From Mycocentrospora acerina (lineage: Eukaryota > Ascomycota > Dothideomycetes > Pleosporales), in the NCBI GenBank assembly GCA_022701365.1, contig JAKUHH010000041.1, positions 558,001 through 622,000 on the forward strand: a stretch of 64,000 nucleotides of DNA, given 5' to 3'. The translations under genes were made by a program, and so were the position numbers. Shown piece by piece: positions 54,904 to 64,000 of the stretch. Within the stretch, counting starts at the first letter, position 1; every line of letters starts with the position of its first letter. The notes beneath the pieces are model-generated. The model worked only from the letters and a program-made list of their open reading frames with translations, searched no databases and had not been told where the DNA came from.

Positions 54904-56134
54904 CTAACGGAACAGTGACTGAAATTCCCGTTGACCTTGCGGCTGCTTATCGAACGGTGTCCAATTCTTCTTGGTCTGAATAGGCACCCATTCACCCACC
55001 TTGATATTTCTCTTCTCTTCCAAATCGTCACGCTCTTTCTTTTCAGATAATCCTAGACGACGAAGTAGCGGGCTATCTACCGTCTGCAGTGTTGACTCGT
55101 CATTCGGACGCAGAAAGTAAATGAGTCCAAATCGCTCCTTGTGCATCTGATCCAGCGGCGGTGCCACAACACGATGCATGCAGCTCTTCAAGTAGCCGTT
55201 TGTTAAGAAATGCATCATATCAGCCGTATTTACAATGATACTGTTGGGAATGTGCTTGACAGCCTTCCACTTGCCGTCGCGTGTCTGGAGCTCCAAACCT
55301 GGCACGGGCTGCGAGAAGAGGAACGTGATGCTACCAAAGTCGGTATGTCCGCGTGTGTATGTGTTGTTGTACTCAGCATTAACCTCAGCGCTACGCGGGT
55401 GGTATTTCATGTATCTGAGGAACGAAGAACACTGATTTTCGTATTTATGGGTGTTCACCAATTGATCCTCTGGGAGCTCGAGAACATCGCCCAAGAGTCG
55501 CAAGACTTGGTATGCTACGTTCTGATGAACGTGGCGGTGGAATTTTTCGATGTCTGCATAGTTTTCGGTCACAATCTGTGGGTGGGGCCGCTGGTACTCT
55601 GGGTTGAACTTGAAGACGTGGTAGCATTCCCAATTGTCCCTGCGACCAGGAAATTGCTCAATAGAGCCCAGAGGTCGATAACCGTTGTAGTCACCCTCTT
55701 CGAGCTTGGCACGATAATTCATTTTCTCCTCTTGTGGGAGTTTGAGAATGGAATCTCCGAGTGCCCATTGACGGTTGATTTCATCTTCAGATAGACCAAA
55801 GTTGGTCACATAAAAAAAGCCTATGGCAAATTAGACGATGCCCAAAACGAAGTTGTTTGCGTTACGCAGCTTATGCAGAAGGCTCAACTTACCAGTCTGT
55901 TCAACAGCCTCTTTCAACTGAGAAATAAGTTTTTCTTTTCCTCCTTCGCTTTCGATCGTACTGAAGTCGAGAATGGGAATATCCGCAAATTCCACTACAA
56001 CTATATCAGCTTCTGCGTTCTGATTGCCTTGTCTCGTACAGTGAGATGTTCAACTTACAATCATTCTCGGTCTTCACAGCAGCAATAGGTGTGATAGCGG
56101 GCGCAGTGGCCACCTCAGTTTGTGTAGTTGTCAT
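54904..56134 (-). CDS. 2-oxoglutarate/Fe(II) dioxygenase (isopenicillin-N-synthase-like) 1
   Basis: Three exons, 56134-56059, 55994-55893 and 55820-54904, 364 aa. N-terminal DIOX_N region FADIPILDFSTI and, across intron 2, EAVEQTGFFYVTNFG. The catalytic 2OG-FeII domain has the iron ligands in RGHTDFGSITFLF (HxD) and the distal His in KSCMHRVVAPP. The 2OG-binding Arg is in ERFGLIYFLRP (RxG rather than RxS). VPGLELQTRDGKWKAVKHIP and SIIVNTADMMHFLTNG are typical. The enzyme probably performs hydroxylation, desaturation or cyclisation of a small molecule in the cytosol. It is divergent from a second 2OG oxygenase 1.36 kb away. Confidence 0.92.
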
Positions 56135-57492
56135 GATTGTTCAGCAAAGTCGTATATATTCACTGATTTGACCAAATATGTGACACAGTCTCTTGAACGT
56201 AACTTGGAAGGCAAGTATGAAAGATGTGGAAGCAAGTTATCTCACGTCATGTCCAGCGGCCTTCCTAATTTGCCTTTGCTGCATCATCATATTTCTCCTC
56301 ATTTAGAAGATATTTGTTGAGGGAAATCAGCTTGGAGTGCATTGTACACAGCTGCAGTATTCCCAGCTAGCTTAGAGCGTTACAAGAGGAGCCACAACAT
56401 GCAAAGCGGAGAAAGCGCGTCGCATTCTTTTCTTGATCAGCGGTAGTTGAATTTTCAGCTCAGCCATCGCAGCGCGCTGAGAAAAGCATATCCATTCAGT
56501 CAAGCACGTTTGGCGGAGTACATGCATCTAAGACGCTTTTTTCGCAGCAGGATGATTTTTTTGCAATTATGCATGCATAGTGCACATTTACATTTGGCAG
56601 GATCTACAGCAGCTATGATTTGCTGTGTTACAATGTTCCAACGAATCGCAAAGGGCAGAGTCGACTGGCGATCAATCAAACGACCTGGTAGACATCTTCT
56701 CAGGCCATGCATGAACATTCACATGCTTAAGAACAGAAAAAACAAACTAAGACCGCAGTGGACCAGGCTCCTGGTGCATATTTGCAGAAAGTGTAACCGT
56801 GCATGACTTGCGTAAGAATTAGTTAACTAATTAGCGCAATTTGGCGTTCGCCATTGCTTTGCAATTGCTCCAGATTTTTTGAGATTTCTCGTGACAATTT
56901 CTTGCATTCCGCTTCACCCAAGCAACTTGAACTTGACTAACCTGGTTATATACACACCTGAAAGTCTTATGCACACACAACTTCGCAAGAACGGAAATTC
57001 TTGCTTTTTCAAACCTCAATGATAGCGGTGCGGAGGCATCACCTCCCTTGCTGCATATGCAGGAGGAACGTTCTCAATGTAACATCTAGCCAATCGGAAC
57101 GATATTCGTACTGCACAACACAACTAGACTCCCCGCTTCTCTGGCAATATACTAATCCCAGTCAGAATGTAAGAATGCGCCAAAACAAAACATACGGTTT
57201 TGTGCAACAGGAGTTTGCCGCTGGGCTTCTAGTATGGCGTTGATACGAGCGCATCGTCTCTGTTACTTGGATTCGTCGGGGATGGTCGTTCTTCGACACC
57301 GCATTGGCAGTTGCTAAGCCCAACACCATTTAATGTACGCAGCTACGGAGCACTTTTATTTAGATGTCATCAATCTTGCAATCATAAAATTCTAAACACC
57401 TTCAGACACTTTGTGTTGTCGTTGCCTACAACTTGATTTAATTTTCACCATCTTCAACGTATACAAACCCCCAAGCCTCAATTACATATCAA
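56135..57492. promoter_or_regulatory. divergent promoter region of two 2OG oxygenases
   Basis: A 1.36-kb interval between divergent starts. No CGGYATCCCA or ACGCTAAT element was found. A 120-codon open frame at 56447-56806 has no domain and a basic low-complexity composition, so it is not called. Confidence 0.45.
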
Positions 57493-58902
57493 ATGTCAAC
57501 CACCGTTGTAGAGACAGTAACTCATACTTTGAGTAAGGATTCGGGCACTTTTACGTCCATTCCCGTTCTCGATCTCTCCTTGGTTCATTCCCCCACAGAG
57601 AAGCCCAAACTACTCGCCCAGCTACGAGAAGCCCTGGTGGTGGTAGGCTTCTTTTACATTTCCAATATCGACCGCTGGCTACCACCTGCAGTAAAAAATG
57701 CATTTGTTGAGAAATCCAAGAATCTGTTTGATCTTTCACTACAGGAGAAGTTGAAAATCGATATGATCAATAGCAAGCATTTTTTGGGATATTCGCAAAT
57801 GGGTAAAGAGAAGACTGCACAGAAATTAGACTATCGGGAGATCTTTGATGTAAGTTTGCTGCTCTTTTGACGCCTGTGATTCTTGTGTAAGAATGAGATG
57901 TGTTGACACACTGAATAGTTTTTGAGCCCAGTCCCGGCGCCGGGGCCCAATGACCCAGCGTTTATGAACGTTCAAGGACCCAACCAGGTAAGGAATTTGA
58001 GTCGATTCTCTCTTCCAAACAGCTCCAATACCTCTCTCTTTGTTCCTCTTTGCCCCTGTCTGACATACTTGCAGTGGCCAGAGGAAAGCACCGTCCCAGG
58101 GTTTCGCCATGCTGTTGAGACATATCTAGCTGCTGTAAACGAAATAGGCGAGCTGATGAAAATTCTGGTAGCGGAGGCTTTGGATCTCGATTCAACCGCG
58201 CTCCTGAAATACTTCGGTAGCCCCCCGCGGAACAAAATCTCGTTACTGAAATACCCGGATCATACGGTCCCCGCTTCGTCTCATGTGAATAAGGAAGAGA
58301 CTGTCAAGCTCAGGCAGTCAAGCGTCAACGATGCGGTCAAATTTGGCACCTCAACAGGAGGGAGTGAAGTGGATAACGAATTCCAAGGAGTCGGTGCACA
58401 CAAAGACGGTGGCTTCTTGACGTACTTGCTTCAAGCAACACCTCACCATGGCCTAGAAGCGCAGAACAAATCAGGAGCATGGATTTCTGTGCCACCGATC
58501 CCAGGTTCTCTTGTCGTCAATGTCGGCCGCTCGCTTGAAACCTTGACAGGAGGAGTTTGCACTGCAACGACGCACCGGGTAAATATTAGTGCCAAAAAGT
58601 TTACAGATGCTGAGGGCCGCTCTCTTGGCCCCAGATACTCCTATCCAGTGTTTCAGACTCTTAAAATGGACTTGACAAGCAAGGAACTGCGTTCACTAAA
58701 GCTCCCAAAGCAAATCAAAGACCTGGTGGTCGGAGCAGAGGTAAAATCTGACGCAGAAGCATACTTTGAAAAATACCACATGGAGAGCCCCGGCGTGGGG
58801 ATTTTTACTGCGAGGTTGACAAGCCACCCAGAGGTTGGAAGGAAGTGGTATCCTGGTATTGTAGAAAATATTTTAAAGGGACAGGCAGAATTTGCTGCCT
58901 AG
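57493..58902 (+). CDS. 2-oxoglutarate/Fe(II) dioxygenase (isopenicillin-N-synthase-like) 2
   Basis: Three exons, 57493-57849, 57919-57987 and 58075-58902, 417 aa. DIOX_N: FTSIPVLDLSLVHS, ALVVVGFFYISNID, KHFLGYSQMGKEKT, with REIFD spliced to FLSPVPAPGP. Catalytic core: GVGAHKDGGFLTYLLQ (HxD), GSLVVNVGRSLETLTGG, distal His in TATTHRVNI, 2OG-binding GPRYSYPVFQT (RYS). It is longer than gene 1 because of a C-terminal helical extension ending KWYPGIVENILKGQ. The two oxygenases are not close duplicates: linkers and the 2OG-binding motif differ, so they probably catalyse different steps. Confidence 0.92.
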
Positions 58903-59267
58903 GGTTTCCACACAAGGGCGACTTTTTAGCATGGGGTTGTTATCTAGCACTGTGAATGCAATGATCAATATGAAATTTACTGTTAAGTCTCTCGATTTGT
59001 GCCTACGCTGTGAATTCTTTCTTCTCTACTTTTTCTTCCAGTTTCATGGCAACGTCAACTATCAAACTAGAGTGTACTCCTAGATCAAACCAGAGAGTGA
59101 CTTGCACTGCAGCATCACTCGCAGGAAAATGGGTTGCTAATCTCGAAACGGTAAAACACTGCAGAGGTGAGTAAGCAGGTGAAGATAAAGCTGGTGCAAG
59201 TGAACAAATTTTGCACCATCCCTTCTGTACCTATTACTCTCACCAAATTCCTGGAGCATCATACATC
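58903..59267. other. short intergenic, promoter of asparagine-synthetase-like gene
   Basis: 365 bp with no gene; CT-rich leader near 59040 and 59220. Confidence 0.5.
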
Positions 59268-61354
59268 ATGTGCGGTATCAGCGTACTAGTTAGCCTCGAT
59301 CGCCACGACTCGGGGCGTACGCATGAAGAAGTCAGACGCAACACGCATGAGGAGGTGCAAAAAAGCCTGGACATGATCAACCATCGAGGCCCAGATTCGC
59401 AGGGCATTTGGATTAGTGAGGATAACCGAGTTGGTACTTGGTCCCCGACGCAGGGAGATGACGTAAGCTAATATAATGGGATGCAGCGCTTGGTCATTGC
59501 CGCCTTGCAATCAACGATCTGACGCCTGATGGAGAGCAGCCAATACACGATGCTGATGACGAGATTCATGCTGTCGTCAATGGTGAAATCTACGATTACG
59601 AGCGTCTGCGCGACGAGCTGTCCCAAAAGTTTGCGTACAAGTTCAGCGGTCACAGCGACTCGGAGCTGGTGGTGGCTCTGTACAAGCACTACGGCCTGTC
59701 CATGTTCGAGTACCTGCGTGGCGAGTTTGCGTTCTGTATCTACGATTCGAGAACTCGCTTCTTCATTGCGGGACGGGACCGATATGGAATCAAGCCCTTG
59801 TTCTGGACAGTGTCAGGGGGGCGGCTACTGCTTGGTGCAGAGGCTAAGGCGTTCCTTCCATTGGGGTGGAAGCCCGAATGGGACTTGCACGGACTGGTCA
59901 ACGAAGGGTGGCAGTTTGGGAGCGGCACGCTGTTCAAGGGCGTGCAGAAGGTGCGGCCTGGGCACTACCTCACCTGCACCCACACTGGGCAGATTGAGAC
60001 GCGCGAGTACTGGGACATTGCGTACCCGGACAAGGTAAGACACGGCGAGTGAGGCAGTGCATACCAGCATGATTGACGCGAGCAGGACTTCATCGATGCT
60101 CGCAGCGAGGAGGAGATGGTGGAGCAGGTGCGCAGTCAGCTGATCGAGGCAATCCGGCTGCGCATGCGTGCCGATGTGCCGGTTGGGGTCTATCTGTCTG
60201 GCGGGATCGACTCGTCGACGGTTGCAGGCATCGTGAAGCACCTGATGAAGGATGCAGGCGAGCGCCTGGGAAGTCAGGACGCGGCGGCCCGCATGGCGTG
60301 CTTTAGTGTCGCCTTTGCGGCAGACAGTGGCATGGACGAGTCGGCTACGGCTGCGCGAACGGCAGGATGGCTGGACGTGGCGCACCACACGCTCCCGGTG
60401 GGCGAGGAGGAGCTGGCGGCCAGCCTGGAGGATGCCGTGTTCCACGTCGAGCACCACAACCAGAACCTCAACTTTGTGGGCAAGTTCCTGCTGTCGCGGC
60501 TGGCGCGAGCGCATGGCTACCGCGTCGTGCTGACGGGCGAGGGTGCCGACGAGCAATTCGCCGGCTACCCCATGTTCCGCCCAGATCTGCTGCGGGGCGC
60601 CGTGTGCCAGGACGCGGCTCGTGCCGCCGACGACGAACTCGATAGGCTGTTGCAGCGACGGGGGGCCACACACTGCGCGCACCTACCCGAGGCGGTCCGC
60701 CGGGAGCTGGGGGCGCTGTCGATAGCCCGGGCGTTGACGGCCTACCAGCTCAGTCCCGAGTGTTGGCACCCGAGCCTGCCGCCTCCGAGTGTGCTGGAGA
60801 CGCTCGCCAGCGGCCTCTCCGTGCCGGCCAAGCACAAGATGCAGCACGCATGGCATCCGCTGCACTCGGCTCTCTATGTATGGACCAAGTCGCACCTCGC
60901 CAACAGCATCCTCAGCTGCCTGGGCGACCGTACCGAGATGGCACACTCGCTCGAGGCCCGCACCCCGTTCCTGGACCACCACCTGACCACCAGTGTGAAT
61001 GCCCTGCCGCCCTCGGTCAAGCTACGCCATGACCCTGCGACGGGCACCTTCTGTGAGAAATGGATCCTGCGCGAAGCGGCCCGCCCATTTGTGCTACCAG
61101 AGCTCTACGCACGAGAAAAGCACGCATACACGGCTCCACTCTTGCATCGTGCCCACGGCCCCCTGCATCGCTTGTACCAGCGACTGCTAACTCGACAGAA
61201 CGTCGAGCAGCTGGGCTTCTTGCAGTGGCAGGTGGTAAAAGAGCTACCACACGAGGCCTTTGTCCTAGGGGACCCCAGGGCCATGCGCAGTCTGAATCTG
61301 TGTTGCCAGTGGATTATCTTAGCCACCAAGTTTGGCATCCCACCTGCCTGCTGA
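59268..61354 (+). CDS. asparagine-synthetase-type glutamine amidotransferase
   Basis: Three exons, 59268-59433, 59487-60034 and 60086-61354, 660 aa. N-terminal class II glutamine amidotransferase: catalytic Cys2 (MCGISVLV), INHRGPDSQG, spliced RVALGHCRLAIND, VVNGEIYDY, GHSDSELV. C-terminal AsnB-like ATP-pyrophosphatase: PP-loop YLSGGIDSSTV (about residues 276-282), LTGEGADEQFAGYPMF, EMAHSLEARTPFLDHHL. It activates a carboxylate as the acyl-AMP and amidates it with Gln-derived ammonia. Such proteins can be housekeeping Asn synthetases or pathway amide-forming enzymes, and the N-domain's degenerate duplication (RTHEEVRRNTHEEVQKS) is unusual. GC content (near 60%) is much higher than in neighbours. 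It is followed 120 bp later by an MFS gene. Confidence 0.9.
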
Positions 61355-61474
61355 CATGCATGGCGCACCTTGCTTTCCCTTTGGCCTGCCTCGTAGTTAT
61401 CATCAACGTACACTTTATTGTCGTCAGCTTCCTGTCTTCCTCTCCTAGACTCTGACCAATCCACCCCTGTCAAC

Positions 61475-63006
61475 ATGAAGTCCTTTTCCATTCTGACCAG
61501 GATCGATCTCTTTCTATTGCCGTTGATGCTGGCCGCCTCGTTTCTTGCTCATCTTGACAAGGTGGGCGCTCTGCCTCTTCTCCATGGTAGCCCTATGCTG
61601 ATCAGGCCTCTTGTGCGACCATAGAACTCATTGGCTTATGCTACGGCTCTTGGTATGGCTGATGACCTCCACCTCCACGGCTCTCAGTATTCATGGCTCA
61701 GCTCCATCTTCTATCCGGGATACTTGTTGATGCAGTTCCCCACCACTTACATCCTGACCTGCCTGCCTATTGGTAAATATCTTGGGACCTCACTAATACT
61801 GTGGGGTGCATGCCTCTGCACTATGGCCGCCTCCACGAGCTTTGCCAGCGCTGCAGTGATTCGCTTCATGCTGGGTATGCTCGAAGCAGGATTGCTACCA
61901 ACCTGCATTATTCTCACCGCCAGTTGGTATCGCCGTGAAGAGCAGCCCCTCCGAACCGCCTTGTGGTTTGGCCCTTTCTCTGGAATTTTCGGGGGCATTC
62001 TGGCTTATGCTGTCAGTCGTTCTCATGCAAGCATACCAGCCTGGAAGCTATTGTTTCTATTATACGGTGCCTCTACAGTCGGCCTTGGAATCCTTTGTCT
62101 GTTTGCATTGCCCAGTAGCCATGATGACGCTTGGTTTCTTTCCGGCTCTGAACGTGAGGAAGCGAAACTCAGGACCCTTGAGAACAAGACAGGTGTTGGC
62201 ATGCAGAAAGCTTGGCGTTCCTCACATATCGTTGAGGCTTTGGCTGACCCCAAGTACTGGATCATTGTTGTCTTCGGCATTTGCCAATCTATCACAAATG
62301 CCGGCATCACAAATTTCAGCCCTCTGATTCTTTCTGGGTTTGGGTACTCCAGAGAACTCACCGTCTTACTAGCAGCCCCTCAAGGCGGTGTTGCTCTTAT
62401 TGTCCAGGTCGCTGCATCTGTCGTTACCCTATATGTACGAGATATTCGCTGCCTCTTATGGATTGTTTCGTGCATACCCGCCGCTATCGGCGTCATCATG
62501 ATACGGTTTGTCGATGTTTCTGAACACAGAGTGACAGCTTTGATGGGATTGTATCTCACCGGCTTCTACAATACATCTTGGGTCATGGCGATGAGTCTTG
62601 TCTCATCCAACACAGCAGGTGCAACCAAAAAAAGTTTTGCATCTGTATCAATGGCCATCTGTTATGCTATCGGGAACATGGTTGGGCCGCATTTCTTTCG
62701 TGACAGTCAGAAACCTTACTACCATTTAGGTGTCAGCGCGATGATCGTTTCGTTTGTGGTAATGGCTCTGTGTGGTAGTCTATACTGGTAGGTTCATATT
62801 ATTTACTCTCTTCGACTTTCTCAAGAAAGGCTCTAATGTAACTCAGGATAACCTGCATACGTCAGAACAGGCATCGAGACATTCGTCAACAAAATCCTTA
62901 TCGCCTGTTACCTGAGTCTGATACGGACGAACCCACAATCGAAATTGATGACATTGACCAAGACAAAACGGATCTTGAGAATCCAAGCTTCCGTTACACA
63001 TATTGA
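61475..63006 (+). CDS. MFS transporter, anion:cation symporter (ACS/DAL5-like) family
   Basis: Three exons, 61475-61561, 61625-62787 and 62847-63006, 469 aa. TM1 TRIDLFLLPLMLAASFLAHL continues over intron 1 as DKNSLAYATALGMADDL, the ACS-family replacement of DRTNIGNA. SQYSWLSSIFYPGYLLMQFP and WGACLCTMAASTSFASAAVI follow, then RFMLGMLEAGLLPTCIILTA and WYRREEQPLRTALWFGP. The C-terminal tail is cytosolic and acidic (ESDTDEPTIEIDDIDQDK). Characterised family members import small organic anions (allantoate, nicotinate, pantothenate). The 120-bp distance to the amidotransferase, same strand, suggests a functional pair, by inference. Confidence 0.92.
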
Positions 63007-63922
63007 GCGCAAGAAGCGAATTGCGAATCTTGTCATCCGTGGTGGTAGTTTTCTATGCATTTAGATAGATTAGCTGATACTAGATAGAAGGATTCATTTA
63101 CGGGACATTCGGTATTCTCAGAAGCCAATATTAAATATCTCACACTTCACAATCCAACGTTATTGCTCTTTATCTTCATTCTTATTTTGCGATCGATTTG
63201 AGTGAAAAACTTTTAATCACTGTCCGTTTCTTATCATCCCACACACTGCTAAAGTGGCGCTTATGTTTATTAATGGGCTTCCAATTCAGTTTCTAAATGC
63301 CAGGCTTGTAGCAAATTACATGGTTTACGTCTCCGACATCTGTGTAACACAATCTTCGTATTCGCAAAATTTAATCCCTAGGTTGTTGCTTACTACAGTG
63401 TTTGTTGGGCATATTGGCTTCTTTTTCTATTCTCACCATTTCGTGTCATGTTTTCTGCATGCCAAACAATAATGGGTACAACTCATATGGAACCACAAGG
63501 CTGAAAATCATGACAAAACACTGTACTGCCTTATCAGAGACTTTCTACGTGGGTAAAATTAATGTTTGCTAACCGCTTCCAACGATATTCTGTGATTCTT
63601 TGAATTATGTTTCATACTAATCGGCAAGCCCCAGATCGTTTGGTAGTTTGCCAAACATTTTCTAAGGCCGTTGATGACGTGCTTGTTTCTTATCTTGTTT
63701 CTAGTCGAACAAAGCAAAAGCCATGTCCCTGAGTTATTTCTTTTTGAACTCAGCAAATACCAGTCTGGATTAGTCTTGAACAGGCCAAGAAAATTTTCAT
63801 GCATGCACGACTTGTTTCATCTTTCAATAAACGCCGCCCAACAGAGGATCAATTTTTCTACTAACATCCCCGAAATACCCGCCGCCTCTGTGATCACTAC
63901 TCTAATTTTTTTAGTTCCAATC
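63007..63922. other. intergenic, nothing recognised
   Basis: AT-rich 900-bp spacer. Short open frames (63254-63472 plus, 63559-63804 minus) show no domain. Its right end may be the promoter of the next gene. Confidence 0.45.
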
Positions 63923-64000
63923 ATGACAATCCAACATGCCCACTGCAAACATCTGCAGCAGATTCCATCGTTACTCGATGCTGGATTCGAGGAGCTTGTG
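63923..64000 (+). CDS. possible start of a further gene (3' partial)
   Basis: An ATG at 63923 in fair context (CCAATCATGA) opens a 26-codon frame to the window edge, MTIQHAHCKHLQQ then SLLDAGFEELV. It has soluble-protein-like composition and a CT-rich leader upstream. The family is not recognisable from so little. Confidence 0.35.
   Translation, partial: MTIQHAHCKHLQQIPSLLDAGFEELV

Noticed and set aside
56447..56806. 120-codon plus-strand frame between the two oxygenases
   Set aside because: Basic, Cys/His/Met-rich random-looking composition; no domain; lies in a promoter region.
61325..61343. TTGGCATCCCACC at the end of the asparagine-synthetase-like gene as another CGGYATCCCA site
   Set aside because: It lies inside conserved coding sequence (KFGIPPAC), lacks the CGG core and has no partner site.
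1..64000. tRNA, rRNA, CRISPR or prophage features
   Set aside because: None seen; the window is eukaryotic with spliceosomal introns and no RNA gene with a recognisable structure.

Overview
The window is a stretch of nuclear genome from a filamentous ascomycete (Pezizomycotina, possibly Dothideomycetes; the class is a guess). The evidence is short GT-AG introns of mostly 50-75 nt with CTAAC/CTGAC-like branch sites, Zn2Cys6, C2H2-plus-Zn2Cys6 and DUF3425/bZIP regulators, RTA1 and DUF6536 membrane proteins, and NmrA-like and Gal80-like proteins. Most gene models here were joined by hand across introns. Splice coordinates are read from the sequence and should be good to within a base or two.

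The left end (1-9.6 kb) looks like core genome: a phosphotransferase cut by the window edge, the ribosome-assembly GTPase NOG2, a divergent mitochondrial ribosomal protein mS26, a 25-bp minisatellite, and a DUF6536 membrane protein. NOG2 and mS26 are distinctly GC-rich.

From about 10 kb to the right edge the window is an accessory, metabolism-rich island: compact genes separated by AT-rich spacers of 0.4-3.8 kb with remnants of a dispersed repeat. The first block (10-32 kb) holds an ACC-synthase-like aminotransferase, an alpha/beta hydrolase, a TPMT-type methyltransferase, an MDR dehydrogenase divergent from a glutathione reductase, a C2H2/Zn2Cys6 regulator, an RTA1 protein, a TPR protein, a glutathione S-transferase and a GFA-type glutathione-adduct enzyme. 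The second block (35-52 kb) holds a DUF3425/bZIP regulator, a TOXD-like MDR reductase, an EF1Bgamma-type GST, two NmrA-like proteins, a Gal80-like protein, a DHA2-type MFS exporter and a Zn2Cys6 regulator. The third block (52-63 kb) holds a class III CoA-transferase, two divergent 2-oxoglutarate/Fe(II) oxygenases, a GC-rich asparagine-synthetase-type amidotransferase and an ACS-family MFS transporter. A further gene may begin in the last 78 bases.

No PKS, NRPS, terpene synthase or DMATS backbone gene is visible. The enrichment in glutathione enzymes, tailoring enzymes, regulators and transporters suggests glutathione-linked detoxification, or the tailoring flank of a cluster whose backbone lies elsewhere. 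The most interesting unexplained signals are non-coding. Arrays of CGG(C/T)ATCCCA(C/T) lie about 280-460 bp upstream of three minus-strand genes, with a 46-bp spacing recurring in all three arrays. A second module, ACGCTAAT followed exactly 21 bp later by GCGCTAA, lies upstream of genes in the second block. Together they suggest two regulons, or two old repeat families placed in promoters.
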